From: Fomes fomentarius
Taxonomy: Eukaryota; Basidiomycota; Agaricomycetes; Polyporales; Polyporaceae
Length of the DNA: 64,000 nt
Assembly: GCA_022606135.1 (NCBI GenBank)
Contig: JABYQN010000007.1
Span: forward strand, 930,001-994,000
Reading direction: 5' to 3'
Part shown: positions 1 through 13,549 of the stretch, one piece after another
Numbering within the stretch: position 1 is the stretch's first letter
Layout of the letters: every line of letters begins with the position of its first letter
The notes under the pieces: generated by a model
Told to the model about the DNA's origin: nothing
Seen by the model: the letters and a program-made list of their open reading frames with translations, nothing else
Database searches by the model: none
Program-made: the position numbers and the translations under genes

Positions 1-742
1 TGAGTAGTAGAGGTGCGCGAAAACGCGGAGGAGCTGGCGGTAGACGTGTTTGACGGTGGAGGGAAAGTTGGGTGAGAAGTCGCGTCCTGCAATGCACGAA
101 ACGTGCGATCAAGAAACGCCAGAGGTTAAGGCATAGAGCTAAATGACATGCGACACGACGCACCAGACTTGGTCGGGAACACGTTCTCGTCGTTAAGCAG
201 GTTCTGCACCCAGGTCATTACGTAGTCAACGTAGGTAGGTGCGGGAAGCTGGACACTCTTGCGGTCTTGGTTGATCCAGGTGTAGTTCAGCCTGTCAAGT
301 AATCAATATATACCCAACATCGGTGGGTGTTGCACACGCACTGAGGTCCGGCAGACATAGTCGGGCATGACTGTTGAGTACAGCACTCGGCAAGGACTCC
401 ATAGAATTGGTTGAGGTTTGTGTAGAAGTCAAAGACTGAATACAGCGATAGCACCGTGACAAGCACAGCGCGTTCTGCTTGAGACTTGTAGCAAGGAATC
501 CTAGAGAGTAGATACGCACTGTTGACTGCAACCCACTCCATGACGTCCGCATACTTCGGGAGCATGACAATCGTTTTGAAGTTGCCCTTCACCAACGCCG
601 CTTCTACGAATGGGCTACATAAGTACAGCGGTTTGGGTACTGAGGGGCTGGTTGGCGTTGGTGGCGGCAGAGAATCTGTGGATGGAAAGTTGGCAGACGT
701 AGGAGTTGTGGAGCGTCTAGGAGGGCGCTGGTTACGTTGCAT
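1..742 (-). CDS. MOB1: Mob1/phocein family kinase activator (3' end outside window)
   Basis: Mob1-type proteins bind and activate NDR/LATS-class kinases in mitotic exit, septation and polarity pathways. The N-terminus is a Pro/Ser/Thr-rich tail that starts at the ATG at 742. It is followed by family landmarks in order: LPKYADVMEWVAVN, a segment reading NQFYGVLAECC, then SCPTMSAGP, NYTWINQDRK, YVDYVMTWVQNLLNDE and, near the window edge, TFPSTVKHVYRQLLRVFAHL. These correspond to the Mob core with its zinc-ligand region and to the helices around human MOB1 residues 60-140. Introns with GT-AG borders lie near 445-519, 305-350 and 75-170. The last part of the fold, including the downstream zinc-ligand histidines, lies beyond base 1. 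The family is certain. Mob1 is favoured over Mob2 because of the SCPTMSAGP and EWVAVN blocks. Confidence 0.9.
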
Positions 743-1104
743 AGAACGGCTACATTGACCGCGATGAGGATCGATGGAATATAATTCTCCCCAAAAGGAT
801 ACTCACCCAATGGAGTTGAAGAATGACATGACTGCTCGATCGCACTTGGTATACAGAGGAAGGAAGTAGGGGAGTGAGGAGAAGAGGAGAGGATGAGCGG
901 CAGTGCCAAGGTTCGACGCAACGCCCTCGCGACGCGGGGTAGAGTTATGGGGCGCACGTGACAGAAGTCAGTACCGAGGCTTGTTTGGTCTTGTTGAATT
1001 TAAAGGCTGTTGCCAAGCATGGGTCAACAACCGCTCGCGGTTGTATTACGCGCCACAGGACCATTGTATTCCTCACATTCTCCTCTTCGGGTCCACGACC
1101 CATC

Positions 1105-4100
1105 ATGATGAAGACCCGCAGAAAAAGCAAGGCCGCAGCTGCAGCTGCAGCACAGGAGACCGCTACGCGCGAGAACTCTCCTGCTGCTGGTCCTTCCACG
1201 TTCACCGTCACCATTCCTGAGGACGTCGACTTCGACGCCCTGACTGCACTCCTCCCTGATGCTAACCTCGCAAATCCCTCCCCCGAGACGATTGTGTCAC
1301 TTTACCGGGTACTTCTCGGTCAGACTACAGACGCAGAAACTGCACAACGCGAGCTTGAGGAAGCACGTGCAGAGATCCAGCGGAAAGAGATCGAGCTTGA
1401 CCAGGCTCTTCAGGATCGTGAGACGGCGACTTCGGAGTTGGAGTCAACTTTGGAGGCCGTGCAGAAGGATCTGGCTCAGGTGAAAGAGGAGAAGGATGCT
1501 CTAGGTACGTCGCGTGTTCTGTGGTGCCATTACTACCTCCTCATGGTGCTTCAGCCACCGAACGCGCGAAGCTGCAAGAGCGCCTGGATTCTCTCTCAAG
1601 CACTCAGACCTCATCGTCTGCTGAAGCTCAGGTACTGAAGCAGCGTGTTGAGGAGACAGAACGCGAGAAGCGGGACCTCGTGGGCGTGGTTAGCAGGTTG
1701 CAGGAGGACGCGGCTCAGCGCGACGGCGAGATCCAGACGCTTCGTTCCGACCTCAAGCAGGCTCGTCAGGACCACCAAGGACTCGAACGTAAAGTTAGGG
1801 AACTCACTTCAGCGGAGACTTCGACGAAGGTGAGTACTCCCTTAGTACTACACTCGCTACACGTGCTAACTGCCCCACTCCTCCAGTTCAATCTTGAGAC
1901 ACTCACGCAACAACTGGAACTCGCGAAGTCAGAGGCCGAGCGAACCGCCACCGAGTATGTAGCCAAGTGCGAGGAATACGCCAAATTCCGTCGGGAGAAG
2001 AACGTCGAATTTGTTCACCTCCAGGCAGAGCATGACTCTCTTGTCCAGACGCACGCGTCCACTGAGAGCACACTCAAGGCCCTGCAATCCGCACACAATG
2101 CTCAGACCCACCAACTCACGCAAGCTCTCACACGTGTCCAGGACCTCAAGGGTCAGCTCGCAGAACAGGAGGCTACCTATTCGAGCGAGGCCGCCGGTCT
2201 CCGACGTCTCGTGGCTATGATGGAGGAGCGGGAAGCGCAGGCGAAGGCAATCGTGGACAGCATCGAAAAGGACTTCGCGGGTGTAGGTGACCGAGCAGAG
2301 AGGCGCGAAGCGGTATTGCGCGAGGAAATTGAGAACCAGAAGCAGCGCGCGGAGGAAGCTGAGAAGCGGGTGGAGGAGCTCCAGGCAGTCTTGGACAGGA
2401 TGGACCGTGGCGAGTTCCCAATCCCTGCTTTCGCCGGCTCCATCAGCCAGCCTGGTACACCAGCGCGTGTTATCTCTACCCCTGCCAGGATGGGCTCGTC
2501 GCCCGACATTCTCTCCCAGGGTATCATTGGTCTGAGTCCCACTGTCGCAATTGCGAGCCGCGCGCAGCGCGGGGGCAAGTCATTCACCGAGGTTTACTCG
2601 GATTACATCAAGCTGCAAGACGAGTACTCGCGGAAATGCGCTGAATATGACCACATGGATCGGACGCTGTCGGCTGTGCTCGCGCAGATTGAAGAGAGGG
2701 TATGTTCACATATCTCATGCTTTGGTCGCGGCGCCGTGCTTATACTTTCTGTCAGGCGCCCATTTTGTCCCAGCAACGTGCAGAGTACGAGCGGCTGCAG
2801 TCCGAGGCCTCGCAGCTCGCGAATCAGCTTGCCCAAGCACTCTCTGAGCGGGATGCGTTCGCTGCGGCGGCTGAGGAGAATGGCCAGAAGCTACAGAAGG
2901 CTATTCGCGAGAACGAGCTGGAAGAGAAGCAGCTGGAAGATCTCAGCCGTCAGCTTCGCGCACTCATGAAAGAGCTCGGTAGACACCACGACCCCTCCAT
3001 TCCCTCCGACGAGGAACTTGAGGCAGATCCCACAACGCAGCCAGCAGAGAACATCGAAGCTGTCATCACCAACAACCTTGTCCTCTTCCGTTCCATCCCG
3101 CAACTCCAGGAACAGAACCAGAAGCTCCTCAAGATCGTGCGTGAGCTTGGTGATAAGCTGGAGTCTGAGGAGAAGGACTACCGTGAGACCATGGAGCGCG
3201 AACAGGCTGAAGCCATCCGGGAGGCTCACGAGGCGATGAAGCGGCTCGAGGAGAAGCTGGAGACTGAGCGCCGCAGTAGCGATGTCAAGGTACAGGCGTA
3301 CAAGAAGGAAGTCGACAGCCTTCGTACCATGCTCGCCCGTCATCAAGATGCTGGCTCTGCCCTGCGACTCATCAATGGGGTCAACGGGTCACTACCCTCT
3401 GCGGAACCATCCGAAGTTGCGAGGGAACTCCAGGAGGTGCAGCAGCAGTTCGAGGTATACCGGACAGAGATGGGCATCGACTCGACGCGTTTGCGCGATG
3501 AGGCGCTCTCTGCTCAGAGGGAAGCAACTAGGCTCGGTACTGCCCTCGCGAAGGCGAATGCTCAGATCGAGTTACTCACTGGTACGTCTTGCGACTAGCT
3601 CATATCATGTCCGGCGCTTATGCAATACCTGCAGAACGCCACCGTATGGTCCAGGAGCAGATCGTCATTCAAAGGCGCGAGAACGAGGACCTCCTGACAC
3701 GCAACCAGAAGCTCTACGACCAGTACACTCGTATCGACATTGAGTGCAACCGCATGTCCGAGGACTTGCTCGCAGTCAACAGCTTGCTTGAGCAGCATCG
3801 CAATGAATGCGCTAATCTTCGTGCTGAGAAGAAGATCTGGGAGGTCAGTGCCTTTGCCTGCTCACGTTGGGCTTCAATCCATATCTGTTTGTATGCAGAG
3901 CATTCAAACTCGCCTCGTTGAGGAGAACAAGAGTCTGGCAGTTGAGCGCTCCCACCTCTCCGACTTAATGGCCAACGTGCAGAAGATGCACAATGACCTC
4001 GAACGGTCTGGCGAGCATGATCGTCGTCGGCTGGAGAGTCAGCTGGAACACCTTGAGAACCAGAAGTATGTGTTTGGTTGATAGTGTATCATACGATTTG

Positions 4101-7100
4101 CTGACAACGAGCATATACAGCCAAGATCTTCGTACCCAACTTGTCCAGGAGCGTGAGTCCGTGCGGCGGTTGACCCTGCAGAGGGACATCGAGCTCAAGG
4201 AGCTGCAGGGCAAGGCCGAAAAGGCGGTATGTTGCCACCTTTGAAAATGGCCATGGTGAGGCATTGACGATAGTAACAGGCGCTCGAGCTCAGCAAGACC
4301 CGCGAGTCGCTCGTTGCTGCGGAGACGAGCAGAAAGCATCTCGAGGAGCGCGTCGAGCAGTTGACCAGGCAACTCCAGGGCAACGAGGAGAAGCTTGCTG
4401 TATACGAGCGCAGAGGAAGCACCGCTATCAATGGTCTCACCCCTCGCACAGACGATGATATGTCTCGCGAGCAACAACTCGAGGCTGAAGTGGCGGAACT
4501 CCGGTGAGCTGACAGCCTTGAAAGATGTTTTCTTCGCTTCCTCACCGTAGATGTCAGCTCTGCTCTCAAGGTAGCGCAGGTCGACCTTGCTGCCGCCCGT
4601 AGCCATGTGGAGCAGTTCCAGGAGATCAGTCAGGCGAACGAGGCTGCTCTTGCTTCTCTGAACACCACTCACGACGAGTATCAGGCTTCCACTGAGGCTG
4701 AGCTTGCCAGGCGTCAGGTATATCTCTTTTCAAATTCAAATGAAGTCAACCCAAAGCTCAACACCCATTTCTGTAGTCTGAGATCGATATGCTGCAGGAG
4801 AAGATTCGACAGGCCGAGGAACGTATCGCCCAGCTGACTCAGATTAACACTGAGCTCCAGCGCCAGTTCGACAGTGATCGTGTCGCATGGGCAAATGACA
4901 AGAAGATGCTCGAAGATACGATTGTCGATATGAGCACTTCTGCACAACACAGCCAAAGCGATCGCTCAAGCTGGGAGGTGGATATCAAGCAGCAAGAGGA
5001 CCGTGCTAAGGTTGGTAGGGTTTCTCCGTGGATTTGAGGAAGAAGGAATGCTCAAGGGTTGGGCAGGCTGCAGAAGACCGGTACACTCGGGAAGTGGTAG
5101 CCCATGCAGAGTCCATCAAGTCCGTCGAGGATCTCAAGCAGAAGCTAACTCAGAGTCAAACTGCCGCAAGGGAAGCTCGCGCCACCGCTGAGACTGCCCA
5201 GGCTAAGCTTGCTAGCTCTGAAGCTAGCTGGCAGCAACAGCGTGAGGCACTTGACAAGGAGATTGCAGATCTGCACACGAGGTACGAATCAGCTTACTAT
5301 GTGATCCCTATTATAAAGCTGAGTGTGGAATCAGGGTCAAAGATATCAGCGAGCAGAACAACTTGTTGCACCAACACCTCGAGTCTGTTAGCACCCAGGC
5401 TAATCGCATCAAGCAAGCGGCGACCTCGTCTACGGCAGAGCCGCTCGACACTGAGTCTATCGACGATGCGGACACCAAGCTCGGCGAACTTCGCTCGCTG
5501 GTCACCTATCTCAGGAGGGAGAAGGAAATCATTGAGCTTCAGCTCCAACTCGCAAAGCAGGAGAATACACGGCTCAAGACGCAGATCGATCACCTATCAC
5601 AAAACCTGGAGGAGACCCGCAAGGCTCTGTCGGAGGTAGGCAGGCATAAATGATCACGATACATTGATAGCTCACTGTTGCACAGGAACGTGAACGCGCT
5701 GTTCAGGCAGCCGTCTCTGAGGCCGCACACAATCAGCTTGCTGAACAGATCAACCAAGTTGCTATCCTTCGCGAGAGCAACGCAACCCTTCGCAGTGACT
5801 GTGACGGGTACTCCAAGCGTGCTCGTCAACTCGAAGCAGAACTCCGCAACATCACGGCTGAGCTTGAGCCGACTAAAGAGCAGCTGCGCGTGGCACAAGC
5901 GGAGGTTGAGGCTAAGAACCAGCAGATTCAGCTCCTCGAGAACGAAAGTCGCAGGTGGCAGGAGCGTAACGCGCAGCTTCTCACGAAGGTAGTTCCCAAC
6001 GTCCATGGTGGCCCAATTATATCTGAGCTCGCTGTACTTTGCAGTACGATCGTATCGACCCTGCGGAACTGCAGTCCGCCAAGGATGAGCTAGAGAAGGT
6101 TCAAGCTGAGAACAAGGAGCTGAAGGAGGCTGCAGAGAAGGATACGGCGGCGCACCTTGCCAAGGTATGAGCGATCGTTTGCCTTTCATCTGGTAAGCAA
6201 TGATCATCGGACTGATGTTCTCGTGCAGGTCGAGCACATGAAGGAACTCATCAAAGGCAACATCGCCAAATCGAAGAATCGCTTTGACCGAGATGCCGCG
6301 GAGATCCAGCGACTCAATCAACTCAACACCGAACTACAGACTAAGGTTGATGAGTTAGCTAAGGAACTGGAGGAGGTCAAGGCGAATATCCAAGCGGCTG
6401 CCGTCGATCCCGGCTTGAACCACGAACTGGAAGCACTGCGCACCGAGAAGGCTAGCCTTGAGCAACTTCTCGCCAAGGAGAAGGCTGCTCACCTCATCAG
6501 CTCGTCGACCTTTGTGAGTGCTATCGCGGCACCCAGTTGTGTCTTCTAACCATCACTCGCAGGATAAGCTCCGTGCTGAGCGCGATGCTCTGCTGGAGGA
6601 GAAGGCGACATGGTCAGCGACAGCATCTGGCGAAGTGCCGGCTGATGTGTCCGAAGCTCAATGGCAGTCTGAGCGCGCTGAGCTTGTCAAGGCCCGCGAC
6701 GAAGCTAGTGCTCATGCTGAGGTGAGTATGTTTGCGATGATGACGTTCTATAGATCTGATATACGGTTCCAGACTCTGAGCAAAGAAATTGCAAAAGCGA
6801 ATGAAGATGCCCAGAGTGCTCGTCTGGCTATTGTACGTGCATTTGTTGCTTGTGTTATTGAAATCGCGCTCACATTCTTTGTAGGCGAAGTTCCAGACTC
6901 GCATCCAAGAGATTTCGAAGGCCCGCATGACGGAGAGCCAACGAGCCGCCGAGGAGCTACAGAGGCTTCGCAACGAGTTGAAGCAAGCTACCTCTTCGTC
7001 CGGCGGGGCGGAGGAAGCGGCCAGCAAGCACGCAGAGGAATTGCGCGCTGTGGAAGAACGTCTTGTCAAGAAGCACGAAGAAGAACTGAAGATGGCACTG

Positions 7101-7808
7101 GAGGCTGCCAAGGCTTCTGCTTCTGCTCCTCCGCCTGACACACAGGCTGCTATAGACGCGGCTCTGGCGGAATACAAGGAGAAACTCCAGGAGGAACACG
7201 CGAAGGCAGTCGACGACGCAGTCGAACGCGGACGCAGGGAAGCTGCTGCACGTTCGAAAGTCAAAGACCAACAGCTTGTCAGAACGCAAGCAAGGCTCAA
7301 GGATCTTGAAGCGCGGCTGGCCCAATTGGAGGGCAGTGCGGCCTCGACCTCGACCGCCGCCGCAACCACCGCTGCCCCGTCCGAGACAACCCCCGCTCAA
7401 CCCGCCGCTGCGTCTCCGTCTACCGCCGCCCCTCCCGCTGCCAAGGCAATTGCGCCTACAGCAGGTGCAGGCAGAGGTGGCGTCCCATCCACTCTCCCAG
7501 CCAAGCCGACTCCTGCCCCTCGTGCACCTGTAGGACGTGGACGCGGCAATCCGGCCAGAGGAATCGCAATCAGAGGCGCCGCTCCGGGCGGAGGCGTCGG
7601 ACGAGGTGCCGCCGCCGCTGCCGTCGCCGAAGCTGCTGCTGCCAACGGTGGCCCAGCCACGGCAAAGCGCACTCGAGAAGGTGATGCTGTCGCTGATGAC
7701 ACTGCTGCTAAGCGGCAAAAGCAGGCTGAGGGTGCAGGTGGTGCTCCCGTAGGTGGTGCTCCTGTGCAGCTGCGTCGCAATCGTGTCGGTCCTCCTCCAA
7801 CGTCATAG
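1105..7808 (+). CDS. MLP1: Nuclear-basket nucleoporin, Mlp1/TPR family
   Basis: TPR/Mlp proteins form the filaments of the nuclear-pore basket and act in mRNA quality control, chromatin anchoring and spindle checkpoint. The product is roughly 1,900 residues, almost all heptad-rich coiled coil, interrupted by the diagnostic block around 3050-3160 (NNLVLFRSIPQLQEQNQKLL) that marks the TPR/MLP1 family. The coiled coil stops near 7330. After it come an Ala/Pro/Thr-rich linker, a GRGRG/RGAAPGG-type Gly-Arg segment and a bipartite basic stretch (AKR...AAKRQK, about 7660-7730) that is probably the nuclear localisation signal. About 17 short introns interrupt it, among them ones near 1506, 1830, 2700, 3583, 3843, 4227, 5282, 6165 and 6832. 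The start is the first ATG of an ATG-ATG pair followed by KTRRKSK. The upstream in-frame extension looks like 5' UTR. Frames join cleanly across the introns I checked, so the gene looks intact. Confidence 0.9.
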
Positions 7809-8718
7809 ACTTTCTTGATATCTTGTTGTGGTTTAACATGCTCTGAACGATCCTCGCATTCTCTTGCCCATTGTATTTTTATATTGCACATCGTATCATA
7901 TACTCGTACATTATCTCATCTGATTGGTCTGCGGCTTCTGCAATGCCGTCCAAGTCACTCCCGTGTGCAAAGCTTCGAGAGCGGCCCAACACTACTCGTC
8001 GTTTCCTATATGTCTGTCTCACATCCCCAACTTTCTTGTATGAGGCAGCCTTCACAAAGCTTCACGAACGGCAAGATGGACAAATTGGAAGAGAGGTTTA
8101 CGAACCATACCTTGCAGGTTGTGGTTGCAATGTCAGGCGGGATGTTTGGCTGGTCGCAGACCATGTAAATGTATTCGTATTGGGGAGCGTCAAATACATG
8201 AGCATAAGCATGATCAAAGCGTGAGAGACGATAAGCAAGTGCCAGTCATTAGGGTCCGTAATGGGGTCGTGCGAGGCGGGAGCGTCGATAGATACTGGAA
8301 TAACGCGAAAGCAGCACTGACGAGACTTAGATAGCGACGACGGGAGATGCAGAGGACTGGAATGAATTCGAGAGGAGGGAGGTGGTGAATGTAGATGATG
8401 ATGGCGGATAGGAAGGAAGCAGAGACGAAGAGGAGTTAAGGGGTTTGGGGGAATGAAATGGTTTGTATGATGAGATAGATGCAAAGATACAGATGATGGA
8501 ACGATGAAACGAAGATGATAGATATGGACAGGTGGGGATGAGATCCAGCTATAGCACACTGTGCGATGGGTGAAACACAGTCAGACGAACCACAGGGTCC
8601 TTACACGGAACAGTGATGGCGGGTAGTATGTATCCACACGAATGCAACCAAGCAAAGGTGAAAAGAGATGCGAAAAATCAATGAGAACGGAGAAACGGAC
8701 GAAAGCGAAAGATCACGA
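7809..8718. other. Convergent 3' intergenic region
   Basis: About 900 bp lie between the stop codons of the Mlp1/TPR gene (plus) and the kinase gene (minus). It should hold both 3' UTRs. The stretch 8340-8540 is purine-rich on the plus strand. I see no further gene, repeat pair or RNA gene here. Confidence 0.6.
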
Positions 8719-11700
8719 TCACCGCCAGACGGGCTTCGTGGTACGGGCATGCGACTTGCCCGTCACGATTGCCATGAACGCCTTGCGGACGACCGCGATG
8801 GTGTTGTTGTTTTGCTCTTGCATTGGAGCGGGTGTGCTCATGAACGCGCCGAACTCGTCTACGGACGACGAACGACGCAGGTCGTCGCTTGACACCGGCG
8901 GAGGCATCTTATGACGCGCGGTGAAGAACTTCTGGCTGCGCTTCGCCATTGACGAGTGCGGCCGGACGTGCTCGATCGGTGCGCGAACGTTCTCTGACTG
9001 ATAGCCCTTGCCGTTGCGCCTGACGCCAGTCGTCGACATCAGGAAGCTGGGGTTATGATATTTGTGAGTTCGAAGACAAGGCGAAATTCTAAATATGATT
9101 GGCTCACCGATCATATACGCCCTCGAGGTGTCTCTTCGCAGGAGTGTCCATAGTGACTGAGTCCTTGTTCGGCTTCTGAGGATACGGCTCAACATGCAGC
9201 GGGGACGCAGTGAGTTCATTCTGCAGCCTCTCCGGTGTCGATGTGACGTGAAGTTCAGGCGACCTCGGCGTAATGAAAACATTCTTGTCGACGACCGTAG
9301 ACAGCCTCGGGGTCGGGGTCGGCTGCGCAACTACAGGTACGACTTGATCAGTCTCCAACACCTGCACATAACAAACCAAAAAAGACTTACGACGCTCCAA
9401 CTCGAACTCAAGCTTGGCGATGGGAGTAATCGGCCGAAGTAGGTCGCCATAGCTTCTCGATTTCTCCCACCTCTTCGACGGCGACACGTCGATCTCCAAG
9501 CTGACCACCTTCCTGCCCAGCTCCGGAGAGCGCGTCACGACCGTCGCACGCCGCTTCCTCGACGGCGTCTCCGGAACAGCTACAGTCATGCTCGGGCCCG
9601 TGGACCCAGCGTGCATCGAGGCGTCCGCGAACGAGTGAGAATGCGAATACGACTGCGACTCGGAGAGCCTGCTCGGCTGTTCGGACGGGATGGTCGGCAG
9701 TGTGTGCTCCGCGAAGTTCATCGTGTTCAAAATTGACGGGCTCGGAAGGGGCGACATCGAAGCCGCGCTCCTGTCCATAGAGAATGCAGTGGAGTGGCGG
9801 TCCCCGTCCAGCTCGTACTCGTTCACGAAGATCTGGTTCGCCGCCAGGATCCTGCGCGGAACCCGGTTCCCTCTTGCTGAGCGGCTGTGGGACGAGCGAC
9901 GGGCGATAGGCAGGGCGGGAGGAGCGGGCGCTGAGCTAGTGGACGCAGCGAAGTTCTGGCGAGCCTCGTCAACGACCTCTGCACAATTGTATGAGCTTAG
10001 TTCGCAACTATTGAGTCACAACCACTAGACTCACTCTCGACGTTCTGAATCCAGAGACTCATGCGATCTACCCTGGTCTCCACTTCTCCCCGGGCTGCCC
10101 GGACGAATGTCAGCTTCCACCTTCGCATAAATCGCAAAATTATCAAACTCACATTCTTCCTCCCACGACGGCTGCTCGCTGAGGCTATGGGACTCATCGT
10201 CTGCGTTATCAGAACCAAGCGTGAGTGCCGGGGTCGACCGTCCGAGCAGCTGAGTCGAGGACTTGTACAAGCGTACAGCGTTGCCTTTGAACACATCCTC
10301 ATCAGTCTCGCCAGATCCTAAGCGACAAGACAAAGAGACCGTACCGATCGACATCCTCAAGCCTTGCTTCAGCACACTAATGCCTGACTCGTTGGCTTGC
10401 GGAGAAACGGGTCGCTCACACTCGGAGGGCTCTGAAAACGAGGAATGAAGGTGTCAGCGAGCACGTCAAGAGAGCCGTCCAAATCCATCTGCACAAACCT
10501 TCGAACAGCGGGCTCAGCGGACTCGCGAGCGCAGTCTCCGGAGGGGTCAACGACGGCCCAACGCTGATCTTGGGCAGTACATACGCCCGCTCGTCCGCGA
10601 CCCGCCTCACCCTCTCCCGTTCCCATTCTCTCTCCCGCTCCCGCTCTCGTTCGCGCTCAAGCCGGTCATGCTCTCGCTCTCGCTGTTCCTCGCGCTCACG
10701 CTCACGCGCCCACTCCGCCTCCCGCTCCTTCTCCAGCTCGCGCTCGCGCTCCTCCTCCTCCACGTCGCGCATGCGCTCCTTCAGCCTATCCATCTCGCGC
10801 AGCCGCTCCCTCTCCCGCTCCCACTCCATCATGCGGCTCCGCACCGAGTCCTTGCTCGTGTCCGCCACCTGGCTCGCGTCCGGAGACCTGTTCTTGGTCT
10901 TGTTCTCCTTCTTATCCGCACGCCGCACCGCTGAGACGTTCTCGTCCTGCTGTCGCGTGCTCGTCACGTCGCGCAGGATCTGACTCCTTCTGCGGTCCTT
11001 CTCCTTCTCCTTGGGGGCGTGGGTGTCCCGGCCGTGCACGTTGGCGTTCTCCTTCGTAGCATGTGCGTGTGCATGCCCGCGCATCGTACCAGGCGGGGAG
11101 GCAAGCGAGGACGAGGACGCGGGCGAGCGCGGGCCGAGCGGTTTGCGTGCGGCGGTGCGTGCTTTGCTGCCCGCATCGTGCTGATTCTCCTTCGCGGGCG
11201 CAGCAGGGGCAGCGAAGGCCGTCTTCGTCGCCGGGGGAGAATGCTTGATCGGGGACAACGCGGAGAACACGGCTGGCATCGCGTGCTGCCTCTTCGTTTG
11301 GCTCACACCGCGTGCTACAGAAAGAAGATCACGCTTGAATACCAGAGCAAGACACGAAGGGGTAGAAGCATACCTTCAGCGATCTGGAGCTTGGGCTGGG
11401 ACTGCGAGCGTGAGTGCCCGTGGCCATGGCCGGAGCGAGCAGACGCCGCCTGGGCATCCCTCTTTGAGGCGTTGGCGTTGGTGGTGGCGTTCTCCTTCCC
11501 GACTGCCTTGGTCTTGTCCTTGTTCATCTTATCCTTCTCTTTCTCCTTATCCTTGTTCGCGCGCGAGGACCATGGAGAGACGACATCCATGAGCTTGCCC
11601 TCAAACGTGAGTGACGTCGAGCGCGAATGCGAGACGCTTGCGGATTTCCCTGCAAGCAAGGTCAATATGTTATTTCTGAGCGCATACATGCTGCGATACG

Positions 11701-12988
11701 GCAAGGTACTTACTATGCGCATGGCCAGGAGACTCCGTCTGCGTCCAGTAGGGATCCTCCATCGCCTGCGATGCGTTACATCGCAGGTCAGCATTTGGCA
11801 GGACCATCCGCCTGAGCAGCTTCTCGATGCTCTTGGACATCTTCCAGGTGCCAACCCACTTTCCTCTGACTGTGCGCTGCCAGTACTTCTCGAGGTCCTC
11901 CTTAGTCGAGAACTGCTCGCCCTCGGAGTACTCGAATGGTGTCCGGCCGACGAGGATCTCGAAGAAGGTTACGCCGAGCGACCAGACGTCGGATTTCCGG
12001 GTGTCGTGGGGGAGGCCGCGTGCGCGTTCGGGGGAGAGGTACTGTCGCGTTCAAGAACCATTTAGTAGGGTGAACGAACATAGAGACAAGCGAGAAGGCG
12101 CATGTAGTCAGGCGCGGTGTCCGTCATGGAGAGCTCGCGAAGGGAAACGGGACGTACTTCCGGGGTGCCGTATGAGAGATTGCTATGGAAGGCTTCGGGC
12201 GACTCGACATCGTACCGCTCCGCGAAGCCGAAGTCGACAAACACGGGCACGTTCTCGCCCGAGAGGAGAATGTTTGCAGGCCTGTTTGCGTGAGCATCAT
12301 GCGATACGCATCTGAGGGATAACAACATACTTGATATCGTTGTGCACTACGCCGCGCTTGTGTAGGAATTCTACGCCGGACAAGAGCGAACGGAACCATT
12401 CCTTCGCGTGTCGCTCGGAGACTTCGACGGTAATGAGCCGGGGATGGTATGCCCTATGTAGAGCGAGCACGGTCAGAGGAATCTCCGACAGGGGAGAAAG
12501 ATCAATCGGATAATTACATGGTGATGAGAGCATATGAAGGGGTGATGATGAAGGAGTAGAACGGGATGATGGACGGGTGGGGCTCGTGTTTCAGCGAGCG
12601 AACGACCTTCATTTCGTTCCATCTACGAGTTTCGCGCCATGAACGCGTGCATCTCGCAGAAGAACATGGTGGAGAACGTACAGTGACCGAACACGGGCAG
12701 CAGTGGTGGAGGTCTTGGACCTGTGTACGAGCTTGACGGCGATCTTGCTGTCGCTTAGCTGGCTGGACGATGACTCGCCCTTGGGCCTGCAAAGCCATAC
12801 GCTACCCCAGTTTCCGAAGCCAATCTGGGAGTTATAGGATGAGCATAGTCGCGTTTCACAGGAAGCTTACGGCAAGAACGGTCTGGAGTACGGACTTCTT
12901 CGATGAACTGGAGCCTATCGGCCAAGACCTGGTCGGAGATGGAGAAGATGTCGGTCGCCTCTGACGGAGGCTGCGGTGGGGGCATCAT
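8719..12988 (-). CDS. Large Ser/Thr protein kinase with disordered C-terminal tail
   Basis: The kinase domain is N-terminal. In order it has a Gly loop (GFGNWGSV), the ATP-binding lysine in KIAVKLVHR, the catalytic loop HKRGVVHNDIKPANILL, DFG in VFVDFGFAE, the activation segment GTPEYLSPERA and the subdomain IX block KSDVWSLGVTFFEILVGRTP. Catalytic Lys and Asp are present, so it should be active. The HRD arginine is replaced by Asn (HND), which suggests activation without the usual phospho-pocket. The remaining two-thirds is low complexity: Lys/Asp-rich, His-rich, then a charged Arg-Glu helix coded around 10570-10830, then Ser/Pro-rich sequence ending at the stop at 8719. At least eight introns are visible. 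I chose the ATG at 12988 (MMPPPQPP); an in-frame ATG at 13078 would add 30 residues. I recognise a fungal CAMK-like kinase but cannot name an ortholog. Confidence 0.8.
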
Positions 12989-13549
12989 GGGGAACAGAGA
13001 GCGAGGACTAGTGGTACAGACAAGAGGAGAGACAGACAACAGAGAACGGGGCGAGGGGAACGAGGAGATGAGGGTCAAGTAGCGAAGACCATCAAGGTTC
13101 GACCTCGCTTAGGGACGAGAGTCGAACTCAACATGGTCGTGGGAGGCGACGTCGCCTAACACAACTGGCGCCACAACCGCGTAGGCGCGACGCGTCCCAC
13201 CCAAGCGCGTCACACCACCGCGTTATCGCCCTCTGCATCCGCATATTCAACTTGAACTACATAGTCTCGCGCGCGCTCCACTGGATCATGCTCAGCTGCT
13301 GGACGAGTGTTGTTGCGCACGCAAGCTCGGGATTTGCGCCGCAGGATGAGCAATCAGTGCATGACTGTCTGACAGCGAATCGGTCTCAGAGCTTATCCTG
13401 ATCCCTGTCAATCCATGCCGCAATCGGTCCCGTGCCCTCTGGGAAGTCTCCCGCCTCAACTACACCACCTGTCGACTTCGAGCATGCTGCCGTGCGTTCT
13501 CGACCAGATATCCTTCATTACGAGCGATAATTAGCAGCACAACCTCCAT

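Noticed and set aside
7276..7533. Pro/Arg-rich alternative frame in the Mlp1/TPR C-terminus
   Set aside because: It is a frame shadow of the Ala/Pro-rich coding sequence. The TPR frame continues through it to the stop at 7808.
10570..10983. Plus-strand Ser/Arg-rich open stretch opposite the kinase tail
   Set aside because: It is the mirror of the Arg/Glu repeat coded on the minus strand, which has splice support and a joined kinase domain.
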